Assembly (NCBI GenBank): GCA_046331565.1
Contig: JAXLQP010000001.1
Coordinates: 620,001-684,000, forward strand
Direction: 5' to 3'
DNA: 64,000 nt
From: DASRDU01 sp046331565
GTDB lineage: Bacteria > Acidobacteriota > Blastocatellia > RBC074
Shown piece after piece: positions 43,543 through 52,209 of this stretch; position 1 is the stretch's first letter, and every line of letters starts with the position of its first letter. Made by a program: the position numbers and the translations under genes. The notes under the pieces were generated by a model, which was given only the letters and a program-made list of their open reading frames with translations, had not been told where the DNA came from and ran no database searches.

Positions 43543-44562
43543 ATGCAAAAGGTCAATGCTCAATTAACGGTGGTGGTCATCACGCGCAACGAAGAGGCGC
43601 ATCTGGCGAAATGCCTGCGCGCCATTCTGGCGGCGGTGAATGAAACCGCCGGGGCCGAAGTCGTCGTGGTTGATTCGGCTTCGACTGACCGCACGGTTGA
43701 AATTGCGCTGTCGTTCGGAGTGGGCGTAATTTCGCTGCGGCCCGATTACGAGCTTTCGCCTTCAGCCGGTCGCTTCACCGGATTTCATCACACCAGCGGC
43801 GAACTGATGATGTTTGTGGATGCTGACACGGTGCTTGATCAGCACTGGTTTCCGGCAGCGATCAGCGCCTTTGCGCAGCCCGACGTGGCGGCTGTGACCG
43901 GGTGGCTCGATGACGTGGATGAGCGGGGCAATCCGCTGCCTTACGTGGGCAGTCGCGCGGCTGAAGTGACTGAGGTCAGGTACCTGCGCGGCATCGGGAT
44001 GTACCGTCGTGCGGCGCTTGGTCAGGTCGGATCCTTCAATCCCTGGCTGGTGACTGAAGAAGAGGCTGAACTGGCGCTGCGGTTGCGCGCTGCCGGATGG
44101 AAACTGCTGCAACTGCCGCAACAGATGGGACGACACGAACGCGGCGCGCAGTTGCAGGCCGAAATTATGCGGGCGTGGCGGCTGGGGCGCGTCAAAGGTC
44201 TGGGCCGGACGCTGCGTTATGCAGCGCAGGCGGGCAACGGCTGGCGTTTCTGTTGTGAACGACTGCTGCCGACAATGAACTTTGCCGTGATGTTTTGCAT
44301 GCTGGCTGGCTGCGTCTGTTATTCAGCAGTGAGCGGCCAGGCGGCTGGCTGGTGGATCGCGGCAGTTTTATGGCTGGTCTGGATGCTGGCGATTGCCATT
44401 CGCAAGAGAAGCCTGCGCAGCCCGTTTGAATATCTTGCCCGGCACCTGCTGATCTGTTACGGAGTCGTGGCCGGGATGCTGCTTACCACTGCCAGAAATA
44501 CTGCTGATTACCCGCGTGAAGTGATCGAACAAGAGCCGCTCATCCGGCAGATTGCCTCATGA
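43543..44562 (+). CDS. Glycosyltransferase family 2, membrane-anchored
   Basis: The 339-residue protein has the GT2 core VVVITRNEEAHLAKCL, VDSASTDRTVEIA and the catalytic-metal motif FVDADTV. Two or three membrane helices follow at the C-terminus (from about residue 245). It would transfer a sugar from a nucleotide donor during assembly of the glycan. The stop overlaps the acyltransferase start (ATGA), showing coupling. Confidence 0.92.
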   Translation: MQKVNAQLTVVVITRNEEAHLAKCLRAILAAVNETAGAEVVVVDSASTDRTVEIALSFGVGVISLRPDYELSPSAGRFTGFHHTSGELMMFVDADTVLDQHWFPAAISAFAQPDVAAVTGWLDDVDERGNPLPYVGSRAAEVTEVRYLRGIGMYRRAALGQVGSFNPWLVTEEEAELALRLRAAGWKLLQLPQQMGRHERGAQLQAEIMRAWRLGRVKGLGRTLRYAAQAGNGWRFCCERLLPTMNFAVMFCMLAGCVCYSAVSGQAAGWWIAAVLWLVWMLAIAIRKRSLRSPFEYLARHLLICYGVVAGMLLTTARNTADYPREVIEQEPLIRQIAS

Positions 44563-45737
44563 AAAAATCATCCTCACCGTTCGGCAATAGTCTGCGTCAG
44601 GGTCGCGTCGTTGAACTTGACGGCGTTCGCGGCCTGGCGGCGCTGCTGGTGCTGTGCTATCACGCTTTTTACATTCCGCTGCTCAATCAGCCTGTCTCAG
44701 GACTGGCGAAACTGCTGGCCGAAGCAACGAGGGCCGGATGGCTCGGAGTTGATCTCTTTTTCGTTTTGTCGGGTTTTCTGATCACCGGCATTCTGCTCGA
44801 CAGCCGGACTGAGCGAAATTACTTTCGCAATTTTTATGCGCGCCGGGTGCTGCGCATTATGCCGCTTTATTACGCCGCGCTGCTGGTGCTGCTGATGTGT
44901 TATCGCGGGTCGGGTTCGTTTGTGCTGCTCGGCAGCGTGTACCTGACCAACCTGGCGGCGCTGTTTGCCGTGCCGATGCTGTTCGGGCCGCTGTGGTCGT
45001 TGTCGGTCGAAGAACATTTTTATCTGCTCTGGCCCTGGCTGGTGCGGTATCTGAGCGCGAGACGGCTGGCGATTCTGGCCGCACTGATTGTGCTGCTGAC
45101 GCCGCTCGTGCGGGCGCTGGCCTTTGGCCGCGTCGGCGTGATGGAAATTTATTATTACTCGTGGTTCCGATTTGACGGACTGGCGCTGGGCGCGCTGCTG
45201 GCCATCGGGCTGCGCCGCGAAAGCTGCACTGCCGCGCAACTCAGACGCGCGGCGCTTTCAGCCGTGAGCGTCGGCATAATCATCATCGCTGCCGGGCTGC
45301 CGTTCGGCATTCTCAGCCGTGAACGGTTTGTCGGCACCACCCTGCTGTACACGGCGGCGCAGTTGATCTTTGCCGGACTGATTGCCGCAGCCTTGCTGCC
45401 GGGGCGTTCATTGCTCAGGGCGGCGCTGGCGTGGCGACCGCTGACCTGGTGCGGTGAAATCAGTTACTGCTTTTACCTGGTTCACGTCTTCTGTTTTCAC
45501 CTGATTGACTGGCTGCTGGAACAGGCCGGAACTGATCTGGCAGCGATGATCGGCCTGACGGGAACGGTGACGGTTCGGGCAGTGGCCGGGACCATCATTT
45601 CATTTGTCATCGCCGCGCTGTCGTGGCGATATTTTGAAACGCCGATTCTGAGCCTGCGACGGCATTTCGCGCCTGCTGCCTGCCATCACGATCAGGCAGT
45701 CAGCCAGACTTTATTACCCACAGAAAAGGCTGCCTGA
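44559..45737 (+). CDS. Acyltransferase family 3 (OafA/YrhL-like)
   Basis: The 392-residue protein has about ten membrane helices. The family motif region GVRGLAALLVLCYHAF contains the catalytic-type histidine and LFFVLSGFLITGI follows; GPLWSLSVEEHFYLLWPWLV is the classic central motif. It would O-acetylate the polysaccharide. The start overlaps the stop of the GT2 gene by four bases. The stop codon lies inside the left arm of a hairpin that probably ends the transcript. Confidence 0.93.
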   Translation: MKKSSSPFGNSLRQGRVVELDGVRGLAALLVLCYHAFYIPLLNQPVSGLAKLLAEATRAGWLGVDLFFVLSGFLITGILLDSRTERNYFRNFYARRVLRIMPLYYAALLVLLMCYRGSGSFVLLGSVYLTNLAALFAVPMLFGPLWSLSVEEHFYLLWPWLVRYLSARRLAILAALIVLLTPLVRALAFGRVGVMEIYYYSWFRFDGLALGALLAIGLRRESCTAAQLRRAALSAVSVGIIIIAAGLPFGILSRERFVGTTLLYTAAQLIFAGLIAAALLPGRSLLRAALAWRPLTWCGEISYCFYLVHVFCFHLIDWLLEQAGTDLAAMIGLTGTVTVRAVAGTIISFVIAALSWRYFETPILSLRRHFAPAACHHDQAVSQTLLPTEKAA

Positions 45738-45762
45738 GCAGAATCAGGCAGCCTTTTCTGTG
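45719..45762. terminator. Terminator-like hairpin at the end of the exopolysaccharide locus
   Basis: CACAGAAAAGGCTGCCTGA (45719-45737) pairs perfectly with 45744-45762 around a six-base loop. The stop codon of the acyltransferase is part of the left arm. TTTT follows the GC stem on both strands, so it could stop transcription from either side, including the minus-strand beta-helix gene. Confidence 0.75.
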
Positions 45763-45828
45763 TCATCAGATTTCTCAGCCGACCTGATCCGGTCAATCCT
45801 GTAAATCCTGTCGCAATTTTTTTCGAAC

Positions 45829-45869
45829 TGTGCCTGGCAGTGGCCTGACAGGCAACACTGCCAGGCACA
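45829..45869. repeat. TGTGCCTGGCAGTG hairpin
   Basis: Arm 45829-45842 pairs perfectly over 14 nt with 45856-45869. Inside is a further GCCTG-A-CAGGC palindrome (45843-45853). It begins 6 bp after the minus-strand stop at 45875 and can act as its terminator. Just to the left, TCCTGTAAATCCTGTC (about 45797-45812) is a widespread intergenic motif of unknown role. Confidence 0.8.
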
Positions 45870-45874
45870 AATGT

Positions 45875-46795
45875 TTACTGATTCGGCGGGAAGGGCGAAT
45901 CCGCCACCGGCACGGTGCCTTTGGTCGGCTTGATGCCCAGGTAATCGGCGCTGTTGTCGAAGGCGTTGACCAGCAGCAGCCGGACGCCAAAGGCATTGCC
46001 GGTGAAATTGCCGATGCCGATGCCGAAACTGCCGCTGACGGTCGTGGCCATTATCGTTCCGGCTGACGAGCCGCGATACGCGATGCCGATGCCGGGGGCG
46101 GGCTGATTGGTGGCGCTCGGAAAGCTGCCCGTTGAGCCGACCCGGAAGCCGGTTGACTGCACCTGCGAATTGGTAATGCTGACGCGGGCATTGTCGAGTA
46201 CCTGAATGCCGTGATTGACGTTGCCTTCGAGGCGGCAGTTGTCAATCGTGACCCGCGAACTGCCCTGCACCTGAATGCCGTCAGTCCAGTTGCGAATGAC
46301 CAGATTGCGCAGCACGGCGTAACGATTTGCCGGTGAGTTGATGATGACGCCGGGCTGACCCTGGCGCACGGTGTTGTTGCTGGCGGGAAACTGGCTGGCG
46401 CGGTCGCCGGTGCCGACGGCGTCAATGGTGGCTTCGACGCCGGGCGCGGCTTCGATGGTGGTGTTGCCGTTGGCATTGGTGACGTTGAGTTGTTCGTGAA
46501 AGCGGCCTGAAGTGACGATGACGACCCGGCCATTCTGATTGGCTCCGCCATTGGCGGCGCCCAGTGCGGCGGTAATGGTGCCGAAGATGCGGTCATTGGC
46601 GTTGTCATTGTCTTCGGCAATTCCGGTCAGGCCGTCGCCATCGTAATCGCGTTCGCCTTCGACCAGGACAGGATGGTTGGCCGAAACCTCAAAGCTGTTC
46701 CAGAAAGCGACGCCGGTCAGCAGTCCGCAGGTCAGCAGGATGACCAGCAGTGAGCGGCTGACTGTGTGGGGCAGAATCTCTCGCGGGTTTTGCAT
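45875..46795 (-). CDS. Exported right-handed parallel beta-helix protein
   Basis: The 306-residue protein has a signal peptide. An acidic calcium-type stretch (DYDGDGLTGIAEDNDN) follows, then parallel-beta-helix repeats (NRYAVLRNLVIRNW, TDGIQVQGSSRVTIDN, NHGIQVLDNARVSITN). Such folds bind or cut polysaccharides, but no catalytic residues are clear. CAAGGAG before the ATG at 46795 decides the start. It is transcribed towards the exopolysaccharide locus. It may bind surface glycan, which is only a guess from position and fold. Confidence 0.8.
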   Translation of the reverse strand: MQNPREILPHTVSRSLLVILLTCGLLTGVAFWNSFEVSANHPVLVEGERDYDGDGLTGIAEDNDNANDRIFGTITAALGAANGGANQNGRVVIVTSGRFHEQLNVTNANGNTTIEAAPGVEATIDAVGTGDRASQFPASNNTVRQGQPGVIINSPANRYAVLRNLVIRNWTDGIQVQGSSRVTIDNCRLEGNVNHGIQVLDNARVSITNSQVQSTGFRVGSTGSFPSATNQPAPGIGIAYRGSSAGTIMATTVSGSFGIGIGNFTGNAFGVRLLLVNAFDNSADYLGIKPTKGTVPVADSPFPPNQ

Positions 46796-47073
46796 CTTGT
46801 TTTCTCCTTTGAAAAAGTCCGACAAACCGGCAGCCTGTCGAACAATGCTTATGGCAGGTACGTGGATTTCAGCGGACAGCACATCACGTTGCCAGGCCGC
46901 TGACTTTTTGCAGGGGAGGATTTCCGGTACACCCACCATTACGCGGCGGACTGGCGAGAGGATTGGTCAGACGCCGATTTTCTTAAATTCAGGGTTGCTT
47001 GACTTCCCACAGACCGGCCTTTAGTATCCGGCCTTCGTTTGCTTATCCCTCAAAGCACCTTTCACTGCGCCCC

Positions 47074-48537
47074 ATGAAAGTCATTCTGGCTTCATCTGAA
47101 GTTGTGCCTTACTCCAAAACCGGCGGGCTGGCTGATGTCAGCGGCGCTCTTCCCAAAGCCCTCAAACGCAACGGCTGTGACATCAGCGTGATTACTCCGC
47201 GTTATGCCGGATACAGCCATCATCACGGCGATGTGGTCGGGCATCCGACCGGACACCGCATCATGGAAGACCTGCATGTGCCGTTTGCCGGAGGCGTGAA
47301 ATACGCGAGCGTCTGGCTGGATTATCTGGAAGGCGTGCCGGTCTATTTCATAGATCAGCCGGAATATTTTGCGCGGGGCTACATTTACGGTTCAGGTGAT
47401 TTTGATGTCGAACGTTTCGCTTATTTCAGTCGCGCCGTGCTGGAACTGGCCAAACGCCTGGGGCACAAGCCGGACATCATTCACTGCAATGACTGGCAGA
47501 CGGGTTTTGTCCCGGCTTACCTGAAATCGGTTTACCGCCACGATCCTTTCTTTCAGGGCACGGCGACGCTGTTCACGATTCACAATCTGGCTTACCAGGG
47601 ACTGTTCAGCCCGCATCTGCTGCCGCATTTCGGTTTCGGGTTTGACGTGTATGAATACGGCATGGAGTTTCACGGCGCGGCGAGTGCAATGAAAGCGGGG
47701 ATCTATTTTGCCACCGCGATTTCAACCGTCAGCCGCAAGTATGCTGAAGAGACGATGACGCCTGAATACGGCAACCGTCTGGACGGGCTGTTGCGATGGC
47801 GGCAGGGTGATTACATCGGCATTCTGAACGGCGTGGATTACCACGAATGGAATCCCGAAACCGACAAGTACATTGCGGCTCATTACGGCCCGCACGATCT
47901 GGACGGCAAGCGCGAATGCAAACGCGATCTGTTGCAGCGGTATTACCTGGCTGACAGCGATGAAATGCTTGATCGCCCGCTCGTCGGCATCGTCACGCGG
48001 CTGACGGTGCAGAAGGGCATTGACCTGATTGCGCACGCGATCTGGCGCATGCTCGATGCCGGAGTGAACTTCGTGCTGCTTGGTTCAGGCGGCCAGAGTT
48101 ATGAGGATTTTTTTCAGCACGTGCGCGATTCGCGGCCTCACCAGGTCGGCGTCTGGTTCGGTTACCGTGAAGAACTCGCGCACCAGGTTGAAGCCGGAGC
48201 TGATCTTTACCTGATGCCTTCGGCCTATGAACCGTGCGGGCTGAATCAGATGTACAGCCTGAAATACGGCACGCCGCCGATTGTGCGCGGCACGGGCGGG
48301 CTGGATGACACGATTCGCAATTTCGAGCGGACGACCGGCACGGGCAACGGCTTCAAGTTTTATGAATATTCGGCTGACCGGCTGCTGGAAAAATTCTATG
48401 AATCGCTGATGGTTTATTACGACCGCGAGGCGTGGCGGCGGCTGATGCTCAACTGTATGGCGGCAGATCATTCGTGGGATCGGGCCGCGCATAATTATCT
48501 GGATGCGTATCAGCGGATTCTCGGTTCCGGGCGGTGA
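47074..48537 (+). CDS. glgA: Glycogen synthase (ADP-glucose, GT5)
   Basis: GlgA extends alpha-1,4-glucan chains from ADP-glucose. The 487-residue protein starts with MKVILASSEVVPYSKTGGLA. This contains the donor-binding K15-T-G-G-L19, and the later motifs NDWQTG and EPCGLNQMYSLKYGTPPIV are typical of GT5. The ATG at 47074 was chosen because the conserved N-terminus begins there. No other glycogen gene (glgB, glgC, glgP) is nearby. A hairpin follows the stop by 9 bp. Confidence 0.95.
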   Translation: MKVILASSEVVPYSKTGGLADVSGALPKALKRNGCDISVITPRYAGYSHHHGDVVGHPTGHRIMEDLHVPFAGGVKYASVWLDYLEGVPVYFIDQPEYFARGYIYGSGDFDVERFAYFSRAVLELAKRLGHKPDIIHCNDWQTGFVPAYLKSVYRHDPFFQGTATLFTIHNLAYQGLFSPHLLPHFGFGFDVYEYGMEFHGAASAMKAGIYFATAISTVSRKYAEETMTPEYGNRLDGLLRWRQGDYIGILNGVDYHEWNPETDKYIAAHYGPHDLDGKRECKRDLLQRYYLADSDEMLDRPLVGIVTRLTVQKGIDLIAHAIWRMLDAGVNFVLLGSGGQSYEDFFQHVRDSRPHQVGVWFGYREELAHQVEAGADLYLMPSAYEPCGLNQMYSLKYGTPPIVRGTGGLDDTIRNFERTTGTGNGFKFYEYSADRLLEKFYESLMVYYDREAWRRLMLNCMAADHSWDRAAHNYLDAYQRILGSGR

Positions 48538-48868
48538 ACGGCAGGTGCCTGCCCCTGGGGACGCACGCTTCCAGCGTGCCGGGCTTTGAAAATTCGTTGA
48601 GTCCTCGAAATTCAGCACGCTGGAAGCGTGCGTCCCCGGGGACAGGCCTTGCCCCTGGCCAGAGGCTTCGACCCTGGGCTATACTAACAACCGGTTGTAT
48701 GAACTGTTGACCTGGTCACAGTCTGTTGCATACGCCGCGAGTATGATGGCGAAAAGAGGCTGCGTTTTCAGGCAGGCGCGCGCAGTCTGCCGCCTTGCGC
48801 AGACGGATCTTTTCACTAAAGGTGTGACAAGCTCTGCGGCTTGTCGGAGAACTTTTCAGGAGACAACA
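48538..48868. other. Intergenic region upstream of trxA
   Basis: This 331-bp gap holds the hairpin at 48547-48647. A TATACT hexamer (48680-48685) and a TATGAT hexamer (48742-48747) further right could be -10 boxes for trxA, neither with a convincing -35 partner. No RNA gene was recognised. Confidence 0.4.
48547..48647. repeat. ACGCACGCTTCCAGCGTGC-family hairpin, left copy
   Basis: Arm 48547-48579 pairs with 48615-48647 at 31 of 33 positions around a 35-nt loop. The core ACGCACGCTTCCAGCGTGC recurs exactly in the hairpin at 51832-51930, on the far side of trxA, trxB and purA. Confidence 0.92.
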
Positions 48869-49204
48869 ATGAGTGCATTTGTCAGTGAAGTAAGTGACGC
48901 AAACTTTGAAAATGAAGTGCTGAATTCGAACCAGCCGGTGCTGGTTGATTTCTGGGCTGCCTGGTGTGCGCCGTGTCGCATGCTGGCCCCGACGGTCGAG
49001 GCCGTCGCCGAGAAATACCAGGGCAAAGCCAGAGTCGTCAAACTGAACGTGGATGAGAATGTCGAAGCCTCATCTCGTTACGGCATCAAGGGCATTCCCA
49101 CGCTGATTCTGTTTCGTGACGGCAAGGAAGCCGAGCGCGTGGTGGGCGTCCCGGCCAATGCCCGCGATTTCATCGGTCAGATGCTCGACAAGTACATTGC
49201 GTAA
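48869..49204 (+). CDS. trxA: Thioredoxin
   Basis: The 111-residue protein has the active site W32-C-A-P-C36 and the cis-proline in GIPTLILF, and should reduce protein disulfides in the cytoplasm. CAGGAGA before the ATG at 48869 supports this start; an upstream in-frame extension to 48695 contains no thioredoxin sequence. WCAPC rather than WCGPC is a common variant. trxB follows after a hairpin, so the gene pair forms a complete thioredoxin system. Confidence 0.96.
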   Translation: MSAFVSEVSDANFENEVLNSNQPVLVDFWAAWCAPCRMLAPTVEAVAEKYQGKARVVKLNVDENVEASSRYGIKGIPTLILFRDGKEAERVVGVPANARDFIGQMLDKYIA

Positions 49205-49219
49205 CTGAAGGGATCGGGA

Positions 49220-49283
49220 TTGAGAGCCGGGAACCGCCGGGCCGGAGACGACATCTCTCCGGCCTGCGGGCGTCGGCTCTCAA
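49220..49283. repeat. Nested hairpin between trxA and trxB
   Basis: TTGAGAGCCG (49220-49229) pairs with 49274-49283, and inside it GCCGGAGA (49241-49248) pairs with 49256-49263. It fills most of the 91-bp gap. It could attenuate read-through from trxA into trxB. Confidence 0.75.
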
Positions 49284-49295
49284 CTGTGTTTATTT

Positions 49296-50228
49296 ATGGC
49301 TGTAGATTATGACGTCATTATTGTGGGCGGTGGCCCGACCGGACTGGCGGCAGCGGTCTATACCGGACGTTCGCTGCTCAAAACGCTGGTGCTGGAAAAA
49401 CAGTATGTCGGCGGTCAGATCGCTTTGTCTGCCGCGATTGATAACTATCCGGGCTTTGCCGATGGCATTTCCGGCTTTGATTTTGCTCAGGCTTTTCTCA
49501 AACACGCTGAACGTTTCGGCGCTGAAGTCCGGCAGGGGACCGGCGCGGCAGGAATTACGCCCGAAGCTGACGGCACTTTCACTGTGGCGCTGAGTGACGA
49601 CAGCAAGGTGACGGCGCGCGCGGTCATTCTGGCGATGGGGCGTCACCCGCGACGGCTTGAAGTGCCGGGTTATGACAAACTCTTTGGCAGCGGCGTCAGC
49701 GTCTGCGCCACCTGCGACGGCGCTTTTTTCAGAGATGTTCCGGTCGCGGTCGTTGGCGGCGGCAATTCAGCGGTTGAGGAAGGTCACTTTCTGACGCGCT
49801 ATGCCTCGCAGATTTATTCGATTCATCGCCGCGACACTTTCACCGCGCAGAAAATTCTGATCGAAGAATACCTGAAGGAACCCAAGGTCAAACCGGTCTG
49901 GCATTCCGTGGTCGAAGAGATTTACGGCGACAGGGAAGTTGAGGGCGTGCGCGTGCGTCACCTGCTGAACGATCAGACCGAAGTGCTGCCGGTCAAAGCC
50001 GTGTTTGTCTTTATCGGCTGGATTCCCAACTCTGAAATCGTCAAAAGCCTGGTGGACACCGACAGCGAAGGCCGCGTGATCGTCAACGAACTGATGGAAA
50101 CGAAAGTGCCAGGCCTGTTTGCCGCCGGTGATTTGTGCGTGCGCCCGATTTATCAACTGGCGAATGTCGTGGCCGATGGCGTGCAGGCGGCAGTCTCGGT
50201 CGAAAAGTATCTCGAAAAAAACAAGTAA
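49296..50228 (+). CDS. trxB: Thioredoxin reductase
   Basis: The 310-residue flavoprotein has the FAD motif GGGPTG (11-16), the redox pair C137-A-T-C140-D, the NADPH motif VGGGNSAVE (about 153-161) and the C-terminal FAAGDL. It passes electrons from NADPH to thioredoxin. The ATG at 49296 has no clear ribosome-binding site, since the hairpin ends 12 bp before it. It probably shares a transcript with trxA. Confidence 0.96.
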   Translation: MAVDYDVIIVGGGPTGLAAAVYTGRSLLKTLVLEKQYVGGQIALSAAIDNYPGFADGISGFDFAQAFLKHAERFGAEVRQGTGAAGITPEADGTFTVALSDDSKVTARAVILAMGRHPRRLEVPGYDKLFGSGVSVCATCDGAFFRDVPVAVVGGGNSAVEEGHFLTRYASQIYSIHRRDTFTAQKILIEEYLKEPKVKPVWHSVVEEIYGDREVEGVRVRHLLNDQTEVLPVKAVFVFIGWIPNSEIVKSLVDTDSEGRVIVNELMETKVPGLFAAGDLCVRPIYQLANVVADGVQAAVSVEKYLEKNK

Positions 50229-50238
50229 TCAGTCGGGA

Positions 50239-50303
50239 ACCACGAAGCCTGCCCGGCAAGTCAGGTGTCATTTGGCCCTGCGGCTGCCTGCAATCTTCGT
50301 GGT
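50239..50303. repeat. CCACGAAG-type short hairpin between trxB and purA
   Basis: ACCACGAAG (50239-50247) pairs with CTTCGTGGT (50295-50303), with further weak pairing of GCCTGCC-like runs inside. The arm sequence matches the outer end of the 777-850 family. It ends 11 bp before the purA start. Confidence 0.6.
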
Positions 50304-50314
50304 CGTTTTCTGTC

Positions 50315-51634
50315 ATGAACCTCGCAATTATTGGCGCGCAATGGGGCGATGAAGGCAAGGGCAAGATTGTTGACCTGCTCGCTCCGCACTTCGACATCGT
50401 GGCCCGTTATCAGGGCGGTCACAACGCCGGGCATACGGTCATCATCCGGCGCGACGGCACCGATCATAAATTTGTCCTGCATCTCATTCCGTCAGGCATC
50501 ACGCACCCCGGCAAAACCTGTGTCATCGGCAACGGCGTCGTGGTGTCGCCTCCCGCTCTGTTGCAGGAGATTGACGAACTGCGCGGGCGCGGCGTTGAAG
50601 TGACACCGCAAAACCTGCTCGTCAGCAACCGCGCTCATCTGATTCTGCCTTATCACGTCGCGCTTGATCGCGCCGTTGAAGCTCATCGCGGACAGAATGC
50701 CGTCGGCACGACGATGCGCGGCATCGGCCCGGCTTACGAAGACAAGATGGCGCGGCGCGGCATTCGCGCTGGTGATCTGACCGACCCGGCGCGGCTGGCT
50801 GAAAAGCTGTCGCAAAACGTCACGCAAACGAACCGCCTGCTGACGATGCTCGGCGGCGAAGCGATTGATGAACGGCAACTGGTTGAGGACGGCCTGCGCT
50901 GGGCCGAACAGATCTCACCGCACATCTGCGACACGACATATTTTCTCAACGATGCGGCGCGCCGTGGGCAGCGGCTGCTGCTTGAAGGCGCGCAGGCCAC
51001 GATGCTCGACATTGATCACGGGACTTATCCGTTCGTCACTTCGTCAAACTCGTCAGTCGGCGGAGCCGTCACCGGAACCGGCATTGCGCCGTCGCTGACC
51101 GGCTGCGCCATCGGAGTCATCAAGGCTTACACCACGCGCGTCGGCGGCGGCCCGTTCCCGACCGAACTCAGCAATGAACTAGGTGAGCACATCCGGCAGC
51201 GCGGCGGTGAATTCGGCGCATCAACCGGGCGTCCGCGTCGCACCGGATGGTTTGATGCAGTCGTGGCTCGTTATGCGGTGATGGTCAACGGGCTGGGCGC
51301 GCTGGCGCTGACGAAACTGGATGTGCTGGATGATCTGGATGAACTGAAAATCTGCACGGCTTATCGCATCAATGGCCGCGAAACCGATCAGGTGCCTTAC
51401 GACGCCGAGCAGATGGAAGCCGCCGAACCCGTTTACGAAACGATGCCCGGCTGGCAGTGCAGCACTGCCGGCGCCTCAACTTATGAAGCCCTGCCCGACA
51501 GAGCCAGAGCTTATCTCGAACGCCTGTCAGAACTCTCAGGCGCGCCCTTCGCCTTCATCTCAACCGGCCCTGAACGCAACGAAACCATCTTCAATCACGA
51601 AGCTCTGAAAAGCTGCGGCCTTGATCTCGCCTGA
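50315..51634 (+). CDS. purA: Adenylosuccinate synthetase
   Basis: PurA joins IMP and aspartate using GTP, the first committed step of AMP synthesis. The 439-residue protein starts with AIIGAQWGDEGKGKIVD, the GTP/IMP-binding opening. It continues with GGHNAGHT, the IMP-loop region, TTMRGIGPAYEDK and STGRPRRTGWFD. ATG 50315 is chosen because the conserved sequence begins there, although the frame is open further back. It stands alone, with a hairpin on each side. Confidence 0.97.
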   Translation: MNLAIIGAQWGDEGKGKIVDLLAPHFDIVARYQGGHNAGHTVIIRRDGTDHKFVLHLIPSGITHPGKTCVIGNGVVVSPPALLQEIDELRGRGVEVTPQNLLVSNRAHLILPYHVALDRAVEAHRGQNAVGTTMRGIGPAYEDKMARRGIRAGDLTDPARLAEKLSQNVTQTNRLLTMLGGEAIDERQLVEDGLRWAEQISPHICDTTYFLNDAARRGQRLLLEGAQATMLDIDHGTYPFVTSSNSSVGGAVTGTGIAPSLTGCAIGVIKAYTTRVGGGPFPTELSNELGEHIRQRGGEFGASTGRPRRTGWFDAVVARYAVMVNGLGALALTKLDVLDDLDELKICTAYRINGRETDQVPYDAEQMEAAEPVYETMPGWQCSTAGASTYEALPDRARAYLERLSELSGAPFAFISTGPERNETIFNHEALKSCGLDLA

Positions 51635-51651
51635 AGTCAGAAATCAGAAAA

Positions 51652-51739
51652 AGAACGGAACAGACGGAAATAACGGAATAAACGGAAAGCGATTCTGATC
51701 ACAACCTGCCGCTTTCGTTAGTTCCGTCTGTCCCGTTCT
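51652..51739. repeat. ACGGAA-family hairpin
   Basis: The purine-rich arm 51652-51691 pairs imperfectly with 51710-51739; the theme AACGGAACAGACGGAAATAA is shared with 37846-37960. It begins 17 bp after purA. Confidence 0.85.
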
Positions 51740-51831
51740 CTCGCTGTAGTCTTTCTGTTGTTCGCCGTAAATTATTCAGACTATCCACGCACCGCCGAAC
51801 TCTGAGTGCAGTGTCAGTCAGGCCGACAGAG

Positions 51832-51930
51832 CAGTCACCTGGGTACGCACGCTTCCAGCGTGCTGCGCTTTGGGCGGTCGTTGTTTCAGCAAGGCGCAGC
51901 ACGCTGGAAGCGTGCGTACCCAGGTGACTG
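51832..51930. repeat. ACGCACGCTTCCAGCGTGC-family hairpin, right copy
   Basis: Arm 51832-51868 pairs perfectly over 37 nt with 51894-51930, with a 25-nt loop. The 19-nt core is identical to that of 48547-48647, while the outer and loop sequences differ. Confidence 0.93.
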
Positions 51931-52209
51931 TCGTAATCCTTCTCAGGCCGGGGTGAACTGAACAAACCGCTTGCGCATCAGCCCCCATACGGTTAGAGTA
52001 CGCGCATTCAGACATTGACTGTCTCTCGGTCCCTGCCCAGTTAAATCAACTCAGGCGCCTGTTGTTCGGGATGATTCCCGGCTGAGGCCGATTCCGTTCG
52101 GTTGTTGATGCCCTCATAACCAGTAACGGTGAGTTTTGTTGATTGCCCGGTTAATAACCCGGAGCGGACACCCTCGGTCTGCACCTTATCTCAAATCACA
52201 GGAGAGGAT

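Larger units (their letters stand above)
51635..52209. other. 575-bp intergenic region with two hairpins
   Basis: Besides the hairpins at 51652-51739 and 51832-51930, the region 51931-52209 has no recognisable gene or RNA. AGGAGAGGAT at 52200-52209 is the ribosome-binding site of the next gene. CCCGGTTAATAACCCGG (52145-52161) is a small palindrome in the likely leader. Confidence 0.6.
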
